Source: Paraburkholderia sp. Ac-20340 (GTDB lineage Bacteria > Pseudomonadota > Gammaproteobacteria > Burkholderiales > Burkholderiaceae). From it: 64,000 bases of DNA. Shown here one piece after another: positions 34,788 through 43,621 of the stretch (its first letter is position 1; every line of letters starts with the position of its first letter). The position numbers and the translations under genes were made by a program. The stretch spans positions 62,001 through 126,000 of the forward strand of contig NZ_JAAGPR010000017.1 in NCBI RefSeq assembly GCF_017104965.1. Reading direction: 5' to 3'. The notes under the pieces were generated by a model. That model worked only from the letters and a program-made list of their open reading frames with translations. It was not told the origin of the DNA and did not search any database.

Positions 34788-35798
34788 TTACTTCGGGATC
34801 ACGAAAAGCAGCGCCGCGAACACCGCATAGAGCCAGCCCACGTGCGTGAGCTGGCGGCTCCTGACCTGCGGCGCGCGGAACGACCACTGCAGGAACAGGA
34901 TCGCGATCATCGTCATCACGGCGGCGAGAATCGACGGCGAGGCCAGGTGCCACGGCGTGAAGAACAGGCCGAAGGCGGTGGGAATGGTCGCCTGGATCAT
35001 CATCGCGCCGCTGATGTTGGCCAGCGCCAGACGCTCCTTGCCCTGACGCACCCAGATGATCGCGTTCATGATTTCGGGCAGTTCGGTGGCGATCGGGCTA
35101 AAGAGCAGCGCGGTCAACTGCGGGCTCAGACCGAGCCACGGTCCCACGGCGCTGATCTGCTGCACGAACAGGTGCGAGGCGAAAAAGATCACCACGAGCG
35201 CGCCCAGCGTCTGCGCGAGAATCCACACCATCGCCGGATTGGCGTCGCGCGGGCGCAGCTTGAGCGGTTCGAGATCGCCGCCTTCCTCGTCGTGCTCGCC
35301 GCCGTCGTCGCTCAATTCCTTCCAGCAATAGACCGCATAGGCCGCGAGAAACGCGATGCCGAGCAGCGGCTTGAACTGGAACAGCACCAGACCCAGACCG
35401 ATCTTGGCGACGAAAATCGCCAGAAACCAGAGCTGATCGCGGCGCAGGCGGCGCGTGTCGGCGTCTACCAGGCCAGCGCGCGCGCGGCCCGCACGCGCGG
35501 CGGTCGCGAGCAGCGCCACGCCCACCACGGCATAGGCCACGGTGCTCAGCGCCAGCGGGCCGCCAATCGCGGCGCCGATGCCGATTTCCTTGTGCGCGGC
35601 ATCGCCGCCGAAGGCCACGGCCACGAGCGTGACGACGCTTTCAGGCAAGGCGGTGCCGAACGCGGCGAGAATCGTACCGGTGGCGGTCTGCGTGATATTG
35701 AGCTTCTGGCCGAGCCATTCGACACCGTTGACGAAGGTTTCGCAGGACAGATAGATGATGCCGGCCGCGGCAATGAGCAGGGCGAACGTCCAGATCAT
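34788..35798 (-). CDS. Cation/H+ (Na+/Ca2+ exchanger family) antiporter, probable Mn2+ exporter
   Basis: A 336-residue membrane protein starting at the ATG at 35798 after a GGAG site. The two Na/Ca-exchanger alpha repeats are visible: FGTALPESVVTLVAVAFGG in the first half and FSPIATELPEIMNAIIWVRQGKERLALANISGAMM in the second, joined by an acidic cytoplasmic loop (DDGGEHDEEGGDLE). The family moves Ca2+ or related divalent ions against protons or sodium. Its leader holds a yybP-ykoY riboswitch, which senses Mn2+ in characterised cases, so manganese export is the most likely role. Confidence 0.85.
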   Translation of the reverse strand: MIWTFALLIAAAGIIYLSCETFVNGVEWLGQKLNITQTATGTILAAFGTALPESVVTLVAVAFGGDAAHKEIGIGAAIGGPLALSTVAYAVVGVALLATAARAGRARAGLVDADTRRLRRDQLWFLAIFVAKIGLGLVLFQFKPLLGIAFLAAYAVYCWKELSDDGGEHDEEGGDLEPLKLRPRDANPAMVWILAQTLGALVVIFFASHLFVQQISAVGPWLGLSPQLTALLFSPIATELPEIMNAIIWVRQGKERLALANISGAMMIQATIPTAFGLFFTPWHLASPSILAAVMTMIAILFLQWSFRAPQVRSRQLTHVGWLYAVFAALLFVIPK

Positions 35799-35920
35799 GA
35801 CGAACGCTCCGTGGCGAGGATGCGGGAATCGAGGGACATTATTGTAGTGATATTCCACGGGCCGGACGGTAGGACCAATGACGCAATCCCCCCGCCCAGC
35901 CCGGGTGTGGAGGATGACGT

Positions 35921-36034
35921 CATAGGTCTCGTCAGGCCGAAGAACGGCTGCCGGCGCCATGGCAAATCTGCCAATTATGTTGACGACGGCGCCCCGCGCG
36001 TTGCGCGCAAGGCAGACTACTCCCCTAAGACCCG
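35921..36034 (-). promoter_or_regulatory. yybP-ykoY (manganese-sensing) riboswitch
   Basis: Read on the minus strand, a TATAAT at 36043-36038 is followed by GGTCT (36032-36028), then GGGGAGTAG, a GC-rich hairpin, GTCAACATAATTGG and finally GAGACCTATG ending near 35921. GGTCT pairs with AGACC (35929-35925) to close the P1 helix. GGGGAGTAG and the CAACATA loop are the conserved metal-binding elements of this riboswitch class. About 120 nt remain before the exporter start for the expression platform. Confidence 0.85.
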
Positions 36035-36106
36035 CGCATTATAGCGCATCAATGTGACGCCGCCGAGTCCTGGCAGCGGCATCCCGCCTTGCGGGCGCGG
36101 CCCAAA

Positions 36107-36144
36107 GCAAAACGCGCAAGGCGCCTTGTGGGCACCCTGCGCGT
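36107..36144 (-). terminator. Intrinsic terminator after the porin gene
   Basis: Long stem formed by 36131-36144 and 36112-36125 (14 bp with two G-T type mismatches), a 5-nt loop, and TTTTGC on the minus strand. It lies 60 bp past the porin stop codon. Confidence 0.75.
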
Positions 36145-36203
36145 CATGAGCGGCGCGCCGTCCAGCGCGCGCCGCGATGCGGACCGGCGAGGTATTCGTC
36201 CGA

Positions 36204-37376
36204 TCAGAAGTGGTGGCGCACGCCGATCATCGCCATCGCCTGCTTGTTGGTCGATGCGTCGTTGCCGAAGTCGCCGAACGATGCCGTGGCGTTCACGAGC
36301 GCGCCCGAATCGGCGTCGATCGTGCGGCCCGAGGCCTTCTGGTAGCCCGCGAGCACGTAGATGTCGGTGCGCTTCGAGAGGAAGTAGTCGCCGCCCAGCG
36401 TGACCTGGTTGTAGCTGGCGTTCACGCCATTGCCGCTGCCCTTGGTGTAGTTGTAGCCGAAGCCCAGCAGCGCCATCGGCGTGACCTGGTAGTTCAGGAA
36501 GAACTGTCCGGTGTTGAACTTCGTGTCGCTGTTCGCGCCATACGCGCTCTGGTAGTTCGCGTAATCGACATTGCTGTAGCTCACGCCGACCTCGAACGGA
36601 CCGTAGTTGTAGTTACCCACGGCGCGGATGATCTGCAGCGAATTCGCCGAAACAAAGCCGCCCGAAATTGCTGAGGAATCCACATCGACCGTGCTGTTCG
36701 GGCTCAGGCCGTCGAACGACGACGTCGTGCCGCTGTTGCTGTTGGCCTTGAAGTAACCCGCGCCGAAGCCGAACGGACCATGGTTGTACGCCGCCGCCAC
36801 GGCCCACGTCTGACCCGCGCCCGTGCTGCCCGCCTGACCGCCGAACGCGTACATGGCGCTGATCTGCAGGCCTGCGTAGTTCGGGCTCGTGTACTTGATC
36901 GAGTTGTTGGTGCGGTAGCTGTTGTCGTAGTTGTCGATGTCGCCAGGCGTTGCGAATGCGGAGCCGAAGTTGACGTCGTCGGTCATCGGTTGCAGCAGGT
37001 CGATCAGCGGATCGTACTGGCGACCGAGCGTGACCGTGCCGCCCGTGGTCGAGTTCAGGCCCACCATCGCGGTACGGCCGAACATGCGGCTGCCCTGGCC
37101 CTGCTTGCCGTTATCGATATTGAAACCGCTTTCGAGCTTGAAGATCGCCGACAGACCGCTGCCCAGATCTTCGGTGCCCTTCAAACCCCAAAGGTTCGGC
37201 GAGACGTTGCCCGACATCATCTGGAACGTGTTGCCCGACCCGTTCTTGCCGGCCTGGTTGCCGAAGAAGGCCACCGAGGTGTCGAGTGCGCCGTAGAGCG
37301 TGACGCTGCTTTGTGCATGAGCGACAGAGGCGATCGATGCCAGTGTGGCCGCGAGAGCGAGTGCGGTTTTTTTCAT
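36204..37376 (-). CDS. Gram-negative porin (Burkholderia OpcP/Omp38-like)
   Basis: A 390-residue trimeric general-diffusion porin. It has a 21-residue signal peptide (ALALAATLASIASVAHA), then SSVTLYGALDTSVAFFGNQ, the Burkholderia porin opening, the constriction-loop region with NNSIKYTSPNYAGLQISAMYAFGG, and a C-terminal phenylalanine (MIGVRHHF) required for barrel assembly. It is monocistronic, with its own terminator. Solute preference cannot be read from sequence. Confidence 0.95.
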   Translation of the reverse strand: MKKTALALAATLASIASVAHAQSSVTLYGALDTSVAFFGNQAGKNGSGNTFQMMSGNVSPNLWGLKGTEDLGSGLSAIFKLESGFNIDNGKQGQGSRMFGRTAMVGLNSTTGGTVTLGRQYDPLIDLLQPMTDDVNFGSAFATPGDIDNYDNSYRTNNSIKYTSPNYAGLQISAMYAFGGQAGSTGAGQTWAVAAAYNHGPFGFGAGYFKANSNSGTTSSFDGLSPNSTVDVDSSAISGGFVSANSLQIIRAVGNYNYGPFEVGVSYSNVDYANYQSAYGANSDTKFNTGQFFLNYQVTPMALLGFGYNYTKGSGNGVNASYNQVTLGGDYFLSKRTDIYVLAGYQKASGRTIDADSGALVNATASFGDFGNDASTNKQAMAMIGVRHHF

Positions 37377-37887
37377 TGATGGATATTCATTAAAAAGTTG
37401 CGTGAGAGAGCATTCGCTTCATGAAACCGAATCGCGGCGGCGGAGGCACGCCAGCCGTGTTCAGGGGGCGATTATGCGTAACGCACTACCGTGGTGAATT
37501 CGAAAAGCTGAAAGACTGAGTTTCAGAAAACGCAGTGCGGCGTAGCGACCGTCTGGACGGCGCTGCAAGCGCGCTCAACGCGAAGGTGTTGTTTTTTTGC
37601 GGCTATTTGCAGGGGCTCTATGGCGATGCCGCAGCGAAGGAACCTCGCGCGAGGCGCAGCGAAAAGCCAATCGAAAGCCGTAGATCGCGAATCAAATCGA
37701 TGAACGACGCTCAGGATACTTGAGCGTATCGGCTGCGATCCGGCGTTTATCGAATCGCGCAGTGTGCATGAGCACACGCTTAAACATTTCTTCATTTTCC
37801 TGCGGATATTCGCGCAGGTTCACGCCTCTATCCTTGCCGCATGAATTGATCAACGGCGCCGGCCACGTGGCTGGAAAGGAGCTTGAA
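37377..37887. other. Gene-free region between porin and DUF4148 gene
   Basis: 511 bp with no convincing coding frame. It must hold the porin promoter on the minus side and the promoter of the small secreted protein on the plus side. I see no clear structured RNA or repeat. Confidence 0.5.
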
Positions 37888-38157
37888 ATGAAGAAGAGTT
37901 TGAGTGGCGCGCTTGTCGTCCTGCTGGTTTCGATGTCGACGCTCGCGCATGCACAAGGCACGCCTGGCGATGCGCAGACGATGGGCCAGGCGGCTTCGGC
38001 AACGGTATCGACATCGGCGCCCGCAGCGGCAAACACGCAATGGAACAACGACGGCAGCGCGCACATCACGCGTGCCCAGGTGTACCGCGAACTCGTGCAG
38101 GCGCAGCAGGACGGCCAGCTCAAGACGCTCAATAGCACGGTCTACGCGCATCACTGA
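37888..38157 (+). CDS. DUF4148 small periplasmic protein
   Basis: An 89-residue protein with an AAGGAG ribosome-binding site and signal peptide (GALVVLLVSMSTLAHAQ). The mature C-terminal part HITRAQVYRELVQAQQDGQLKTL is the DUF4148 core, a family abundant in Burkholderiaceae and of unknown function. The middle is an Ala/Thr/Ser linker. Confidence 0.8.
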   Translation: MKKSLSGALVVLLVSMSTLAHAQGTPGDAQTMGQAASATVSTSAPAAANTQWNNDGSAHITRAQVYRELVQAQQDGQLKTLNSTVYAHH

Positions 38158-38256
38158 CGTATCGCCGATACGTCATCGAACGCAACGTCATGCCGGCCTG
38201 GCCGCGCGGCGTGACGGACTCTCGCATCGCGGCCAGATATCCGAGTTTCCGATCCC

Positions 38257-38412
38257 ATGAAATCACGCATTGTCACTTACATCGTGCGCGCGGCGCTATG
38301 CGTCGCGGCCACGGCGGCCATGTCCGGCTGCGCCAATCTGCATCCGCAACCGAATGGTCCTGGCGACTGCGTCGGGCCGCCGGACTATTGCGTGCCGTTC
38401 TTCGGCTCGTAA
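38257..38412 (+). CDS. Small lipoprotein (51 residues)
   Basis: ATG at 38257, stop at 38410-38412. The N-terminus MKSRIVTYIVRAALCVAATA leads to a lipobox-like AMSGC at residues about 20-24, then a short Pro/Gly/Cys-rich tail (PGDCVGPPDYCVPFFGS) with two further cysteines. It follows the DUF4148 gene by 100 bp. Function unknown; similar tiny lipoproteins are common in this group. Confidence 0.6.
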   Translation: MKSRIVTYIVRAALCVAATAAMSGCANLHPQPNGPGDCVGPPDYCVPFFGS

Positions 38413-38499
38413 TTTCAGGCAGGGCCAGGCGCGCGGCGTTGGCACTTCGCGCGCCGCGCGCATAATACGCATCGGCCGACAAGCGATGCGAGCAAGCCC

Positions 38500-38643
38500 A
38501 TGCAGAACACCTCTCCCAGCGATCGCGCGATCCTCGATTCGTGGCATCGCAATGCCGCGCCGTGGATCGACGCTGTGCGCGAGCCGGTCGATCCGCGTAG
38601 CGCAAAGCCGGCTTCTTTGGTGCTGATCGCGCAGGCCGCTTAG
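38500..38643 (+). pseudogene. Truncated SAM-dependent methyltransferase fragment
   Basis: A 47-codon frame beginning MQNTSPSDRAILDSWHRNAA and continuing PWIDAVRE. The ILDSWxRNAxPWxxAVRE stretch is how I know a group of class I SAM-dependent methyltransferases to begin, but here the frame ends after a few dozen residues with no methyltransferase core following. It abuts the end of gspD. I read it as the remnant left by a deletion or rearrangement at this junction. Confidence 0.5.
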
Positions 38644-38651
38644 CAGCCCGC

Positions 38652-40808
38652 TCACTGAGCAAGCGCTGGCGCTACGCCTTCGGTCGCTTCGTGTTTCGCT
38701 GCCTGTCGCACGTGAGTCAGGTCGATCAGTTCGCCGGATTTGCCGTCGGTGGACGGCAATTTCGGAATCGTATCGTCCTTCATCAGCCAGTTATCCGACT
38801 GATAGCTGTTCGAGCGCGCCTGCATATAACCGTAGCGATCGGACGCAATCGCCTGCAGCATCGCACCGTCCTTCACGATCACGGGCCGCAGGAAAATCAG
38901 CAGATCCTTCTTTTCGCGGCTCTTGGTTTCATGCCTGAATAGCGCGCCAATCACGGGGATTTTCGAAATCCACGGCGTGCGCGTATTGCCGTTCGTGTAG
39001 TTATCGCTGATCAGCCCGCCGAGCGCGACGATCTGGCCGTCATCCGCGAGAATGGTGGTCTGCAGCGAGCGCTTGTCGATGGTGAAGCCGCCCGATTGCG
39101 TCGAGGTATCGCTTTCGACGCTCGAATCTTCCGAATAGACCTGCATCGTGATGGTGCCGCCCTGGTTGATCTGCGGCTTCACATTCAGAATCACGCCCAC
39201 GTCCGTGCGGCTATAAGTATTGAATGCATTCGCGGCGGAAGAACTCGACGAACTGGTCGAATAGGAACCCGATTCGATCGGCACATTGCTGCCCACCAGA
39301 ATGCGCGCCTCGTGATTGTCGAGCGTGACGAGGCTGGGCGTGGACAGCACGTTCACATCGGAATTCGTCTGCAGCGCGCGAAACAGGCCCTTGGTGCCGA
39401 GAATATTGCCGAAGCCCGCCACCACGCCCACGTCCGTCGTGCTTTCGGCGAGCGATTCGAGGCCCGTCGTCGTCATCCATTCGATGCCGAATTCGCCGTC
39501 TTTCTCGGAGGTGACTTCCATGATCAGGCCTTCGATATAGACCTGCACCTTGCGCTGATCGAGGCGCGCGATCACCGTGCTGAGATTCCTGAAAACAGGC
39601 TCCGGCGCGGTGATGATCAATGAGTTCGTGGAGGTGTCCGCGACGATTTCGCCCGAGCCCTTGTCGTCCTGATCGTCGCCGGAATGCGATTGGCCCGAGC
39701 CGCTGCCCGAAGCACTGCTGGAACTGGCAGACGTCGAGCTTTTCGTCGAACTGTCCGAGCCGCTGGGCAGCGGCGGCAGCGAACCATTGCTGTTGGGCAA
39801 GCCCGACGAGCTTTGCGAACTTGCGCCCAGCACGGCGCTCGCGAGCGAATCGCCGCTGCCACTCGACTGGCCCAGAATGCTGCGCAGCGTCTTGGCGAGT
39901 TCGGTTGCGTCGGCGTTGCGCAAGGTGACGATGTGGATATTGCCGGGCGCGCGCGTGGGCGTGTCGAGCTTGATGATCAACTGCTGCGCTTCGTCGAGCC
40001 GGGCCGCGCTGCTCGAACGCAGAATGATGGCGTTGCTGCGCGTATCCGCGGTGGCGACCACTTTTTGCGTCGGGTCGCTATTGCCGATGCCGCTCAGATC
40101 CAGCACCTTGGCGGCCTGCTGCGCGATATCGGTGGCGTCGGCGAAATTGAGTTGCACAACGGCGATATGCGGCGCCGAAGCCGCTTCCATGCCGGCAATG
40201 ACCGCCGCGATTCTCTGTACGTTGTCGGCGTAGTCGGTGACGACCAGCGTGTTGTTGCTGGCGTTCGCCGTGACCGTATTGTTCGGCGAAATGAGTTGCC
40301 GCAACACCGGTTGCAACGTGGCGGCCGATTCGCGATGAAGCTGGAAGACCTGCGTGATGATCTGGTCGCCGCGCGCGACGGGCTGATTGCCTACGTACGT
40401 GGGCACGCCCTGGTTCTTTGCATCGGCTTCGGGCACGACCTTGAGTACGCCGTGATCCTGCAGCAGCGAAAAGCCGCGCATGCGCAAGGCGGATTGCAGC
40501 GTCTTGAGCGCAACGTCTTCGGGCACGGGATCGGCTGAAATCAGGTCGATCTGGCCTTTGACGCGCGGGTCGACGATGATGGTCTTTCCCGTTGCTTCGC
40601 CAATCGCGTGCGCCACCGTGCCGATATCCGCATGTGCGAAGTTCATCACCACGGAGGCCGCAGCCACTTGCGCAGTCGAGGCGAGCAAGGCGCCAACCGC
40701 GAGCAGCGTCGCCTTGTTGACCAGACGTGGGATCGAGCGTGGGATCAGGCGCTGGGTCAGACGCGCGGGCGGAACCGGAACCGACGTTCCACGTTGTAAT
40801 TCGTTCAT
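38652..40808 (-). CDS. gspD: Type II secretion secretin
   Basis: About 718 residues from the ATG at 40808; further in-frame ATGs lie at 40835 and 40859. A signal peptide (LAVGALLASTAQVAAA) is followed by the N0 domain (VVMNFAHADIGTVAHAIGEATGKTIIVDPRVKGQIDLIS), N1-N3 domains, with a Ser/Gly-rich insertion in the N3 region, and the secretin core (VPIESGSYS, VGVILNVKPQINQGGTITMQVYSEDSSV, LLIFLRPVIVKDG). It forms the outer-membrane channel of a type II system. No gspE or gspF follows; the only other gsp genes in the window are gspI, gspJ and gspK, 4 kb away on the other strand. Confidence 0.93.
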   Translation of the reverse strand: MNELQRGTSVPVPPARLTQRLIPRSIPRLVNKATLLAVGALLASTAQVAAASVVMNFAHADIGTVAHAIGEATGKTIIVDPRVKGQIDLISADPVPEDVALKTLQSALRMRGFSLLQDHGVLKVVPEADAKNQGVPTYVGNQPVARGDQIITQVFQLHRESAATLQPVLRQLISPNNTVTANASNNTLVVTDYADNVQRIAAVIAGMEAASAPHIAVVQLNFADATDIAQQAAKVLDLSGIGNSDPTQKVVATADTRSNAIILRSSSAARLDEAQQLIIKLDTPTRAPGNIHIVTLRNADATELAKTLRSILGQSSGSGDSLASAVLGASSQSSSGLPNSNGSLPPLPSGSDSSTKSSTSASSSSASGSGSGQSHSGDDQDDKGSGEIVADTSTNSLIITAPEPVFRNLSTVIARLDQRKVQVYIEGLIMEVTSEKDGEFGIEWMTTTGLESLAESTTDVGVVAGFGNILGTKGLFRALQTNSDVNVLSTPSLVTLDNHEARILVGSNVPIESGSYSTSSSSSSAANAFNTYSRTDVGVILNVKPQINQGGTITMQVYSEDSSVESDTSTQSGGFTIDKRSLQTTILADDGQIVALGGLISDNYTNGNTRTPWISKIPVIGALFRHETKSREKKDLLIFLRPVIVKDGAMLQAIASDRYGYMQARSNSYQSDNWLMKDDTIPKLPSTDGKSGELIDLTHVRQAAKHEATEGVAPALAQ

Positions 40809-41195
40809 TATTGCGTTGACTGTGCGGGACGACATGGCTCGCCGGAAAGCGGGTAGCAAGCCGGAATGAATGGATTCAATAGCAGAGCGAAACGATCGGT
40901 TCGGCGTCTATGGAGCGCAACGCGCCGTGCTCGAACCTTGAATGGGTAGACCGGAGTGATCGACAGAATCCGCTGGTTTCGCTAAAGCGTCGAAGTCTAT
41001 TTTTTAATGAAGGCGCGCGAATGACGTGCGCCGGATTCTTCATTATCAATTCTTTCCTTGAGGCGTCTCTTATCGTTATTAATCATGGCTGTAGCGGAAA
41101 GCAGGGATAGGAACGGTAATGAAAATCTCAATCGGCAATGACGATTTCGAACGACCAGCATCGCTCGAATGCTGGCCGTCGCGCTTTCAGATTGC
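40809..41195. other. Gene-poor region upstream of gspD
   Basis: 387 bp with no firm gene. It is AT-rich around 40990-41160. A 26-codon frame at 41119-41199 has an AGGAA site but no recognisable product. The gspD promoter should lie here. Confidence 0.45.
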
Positions 41196-41447
41196 TTAAT
41201 GACAATCGGGCGGCGGACCGTCAGGCGGCGGGCCATCAGGATGATGCGGCGGTGCCGAACCATTGAATTGAGGCGGCGTATCGCCCGGCTGTGCATGAGC
41301 AGGCGGCGGACCGGGCGGCGGGCCGCCGCAAGGCGGGCGCGGCGGCTTGCCCGAGGCCGTATCGGGCAAGCCATCGTACTGCTGGGCCAGCGCGAGCGAC
41401 GACGCGCATCCCAGCACGACGAGTGCAAATAAAGCCTTGAATTTCAC
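41196..41447 (-). CDS. Small secreted proline-rich protein
   Basis: An 83-residue protein starting at a GTG at 41447, preceded by GAGGGAG. Signal peptide (FKALFALVVLGCASSLALA), then a mature part in which about a third of residues are proline (PPCGGPPPGPPPAHAQ, PPPDGPPPDCH) with two cysteines. Low-complexity and extended; function unknown. The codon-level Pro bias and the signal peptide argue for a real gene. Confidence 0.55.
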   Translation of the reverse strand: MKFKALFALVVLGCASSLALAQQYDGLPDTASGKPPRPPCGGPPPGPPPAHAQPGDTPPQFNGSAPPHHPDGPPPDGPPPDCH

Positions 41448-41759
41448 GATTGACTCCCTCGGCTGCCGGCCGAAGCGGGCGTTGCGGCCATGTTTTTCCG
41501 TGGCGCATACGCTGGAGAAAGAATGCCTCGCAGTATTGCGCAAATACGCCGAAGTGTGAGTTTCAGATTATTAATTCGGCATGCGTAGCATTTAAATAGA
41601 GCGCGGAAAGATTTGTTAATAAGGAGGAAAGGAGCGGAAATGTAGCCAACGTTACGACGTCACATTGCAATTGCATGATTCCGTCGCCTGAGAAAAGCAA
41701 CGTCATGGCAAAAGCAGGAAAAAACACAAAAACATCAACGTCGATAGAAGGGGATTGTG
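41448..41759. other. Divergent intergenic region before the phosphoesterase gene
   Basis: 312 bp, noticeably AT-richer than the flanking genes between 41560 and 41760. It should contain promoters for the small proline-rich gene and for the phosphoesterase. No repeat or structured element recognised. Confidence 0.45.
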
Positions 41760-43487
41760 ATGCGTCGTACCGTCTGGACAGCCATCGCGCTGGCCGCCGC
41801 TGCAAACTGGCTGGCCGCCTGCGGCAGTAACACGACTAGCACCGTCAGCGCACAGGATGCACTGACCACCACCACGCCGATCAAGCATCTCGTGGTGATT
41901 TATGGCGAAAACGAATCGTTCGATCATTACTTCGGGACTTATCCGAATGCGGACAATCCGTCCGGCGAACCGGCATTTACGGCAGCATCGGATACGCCGA
42001 CCGTCAACGGTCTGACGACCACGCTGCTCACGGACAACCCGAATTCCTATAACGCCACCAACCTGACCATTTCCGGTATCACGGCCGCTTATCTGCAGCC
42101 GTTCCGTATCGACCGTGCGCAGGCGAACACCGCGTCGCAGAACCATAACTACAGCCCCGAACAGGAAGCTGAAGACAATGGCGCGATGGACGAATTCGCC
42201 TACTACACGGGTAAGGCCACCACCACCGGCTCCGGCGTGTTCGACACGAAGGGCATGGTGATGGGCTACTTCGACGGCAACACCGTCACGGCGATGTGGA
42301 ATTACGCGCAGCACTTCGCGATGAACGACAACGCGTACACGGGCACGTTCGGCCCGTCCACGCCGGGCGCGCTCGAAGTGATCTCCGGTCAGACCAACGG
42401 CGTGACGCTCACGACCGGCACCAGCACCAACAGCACGACGATCTCGGGCGGCACGTCGCTGAGCACCCAGGCGATCGCAGACGGCGCAGACGGCTTCTCG
42501 CTGATCGGCGACCTCGACCCGACCAACGACCAGTGCACGATCAACAACGACAGCACCACCACGGTCACGGCGGCGATGAGTTCGTCGAACAAGAATATCG
42601 GCGATCTGCTGAATTCGGCGGGCATTACGTGGGGCGGCTTCATGGGCGGCTTCAACCTGTCCACGACCAATGCCAACGGCACGACGGGCTGCAGCCGCAG
42701 CACGTATTCGTCGGTGCTGAATTCGAGCGTAGTGGACTACGTGCCGCACCACGCGTGGTTCCAGTACTACACGACCACGTCGAACCCGGCCCACACGCGC
42801 CCGACTTCGACCGCCTATATCGGCTACACGGAGCCGAAGGACAGCACCTCCACGCCGGTCCATCACCAGTACGACGTCAACGACTTCTATACGGCCGTGA
42901 AGGCGGGCAATTTCCCGTCCGTGAGCTTCCTGAAGGCGCCGGCGGTTCAGGATGCCCACCCGGGCAATTCGGACCCGCTCGACGAGCAGTCGTTCGTGAC
43001 CAACGTGGTCAACTTCCTGGAAGAGCAGCCCGACTGGAAGAACACGGCCGTCATCATTGCCTATGACGATTCGGATGGCTGGTACGACCACCAGTACATC
43101 ACGCCGACGAGCGCTTCGTATGCGACCAACGACTACCTGAACGGCACGAGCACCTGCGGCACGGGCACGGCGCCGGTCGGCGTGACGGGTTCGCCGGTCA
43201 ACGGTCGTTGCGGTCCGGGTACGCGTACGCCGTTCATCGTGATTTCGCCGTGGGCGAAGAGCAATTACGTGGATAGCACGGCCATCACCCAGGCGTCGAT
43301 CACGCGCTTTATCGAAGACAACTGGCTGGGCGGCACGCGTATCGGCAGCGGTTCCTTCGATGCCTCGGCGGGCAGCATCCTGAACATGTTCAATTTCAGC
43401 GGCAGCGGCAATAACTCCGTGCTGTATCTGGATTCGAGCCTCGGGACCAAGCTGTCATCGGCACCGGCCATATCGGTGACCAACTAG
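41760..43487 (+). CDS. AcpA/phospholipase C-like phosphoesterase, putative lipoprotein
   Basis: A 575-residue member of the phosphoesterase family PF04185, which contains bacterial acid phosphatase AcpA and phospholipase C. The N-terminus ends in a lipobox-like NWLAACGSN. The catalytic opening PIKHLVVIYGENESFDHYFGTYP carries the family metal-site Glu-Asn. Later WNYAQHFAMNDNAYTGTFGPSTPGALEVISG, WFQYY, IIAYDDSDGWYDHQY and RTPFIVISPWAK follow the family order. It hydrolyses phosphate esters outside the cytoplasm. Phospholipases of this family are classic type II cargo, and this gene sits between gspD and gspIJK. Confidence 0.88.
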   Translation: MRRTVWTAIALAAAANWLAACGSNTTSTVSAQDALTTTTPIKHLVVIYGENESFDHYFGTYPNADNPSGEPAFTAASDTPTVNGLTTTLLTDNPNSYNATNLTISGITAAYLQPFRIDRAQANTASQNHNYSPEQEAEDNGAMDEFAYYTGKATTTGSGVFDTKGMVMGYFDGNTVTAMWNYAQHFAMNDNAYTGTFGPSTPGALEVISGQTNGVTLTTGTSTNSTTISGGTSLSTQAIADGADGFSLIGDLDPTNDQCTINNDSTTTVTAAMSSSNKNIGDLLNSAGITWGGFMGGFNLSTTNANGTTGCSRSTYSSVLNSSVVDYVPHHAWFQYYTTTSNPAHTRPTSTAYIGYTEPKDSTSTPVHHQYDVNDFYTAVKAGNFPSVSFLKAPAVQDAHPGNSDPLDEQSFVTNVVNFLEEQPDWKNTAVIIAYDDSDGWYDHQYITPTSASYATNDYLNGTSTCGTGTAPVGVTGSPVNGRCGPGTRTPFIVISPWAKSNYVDSTAITQASITRFIEDNWLGGTRIGSGSFDASAGSILNMFNFSGSGNNSVLYLDSSLGTKLSSAPAISVTN

Positions 43488-43496
43488 CGATGCGCG

Positions 43497-43578
43497 GTTC
43501 TTCGCCTGCGCCGCATGGGCAGGCGAAGAACAATCCGATCCGTGGTTTCGCCGACGAGCCAGCGTTTCGCGCTGGCTC
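43497..43578 (+). terminator. Two consecutive hairpins after the phosphoesterase gene
   Basis: First a perfect 13-bp stem (GTTCTTCGCCTGC at 43497-43509 with its complement at 43519-43531), then a 9-bp stem (GAGCCAGCG at 43556-43564 with CGCTGGCTC at 43570-43578). Neither has a long T run, so they may act as partial terminators or mRNA-stabilising structures between this gene and the peroxidase operon. Confidence 0.6.
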
Positions 43579-43621
43579 GATTTGTCGTTGTGTACTGGGT
43601 TAATTTTCTGCTGTCGTCATC

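Noticed and set aside
41119..41199. 26-codon frame with an AGGAA site
   Set aside because: The product shows no signal, domain or composition pointing to a function, and it overlaps the end of an opposing gene. Kept only as a possibility within the intergenic entry.
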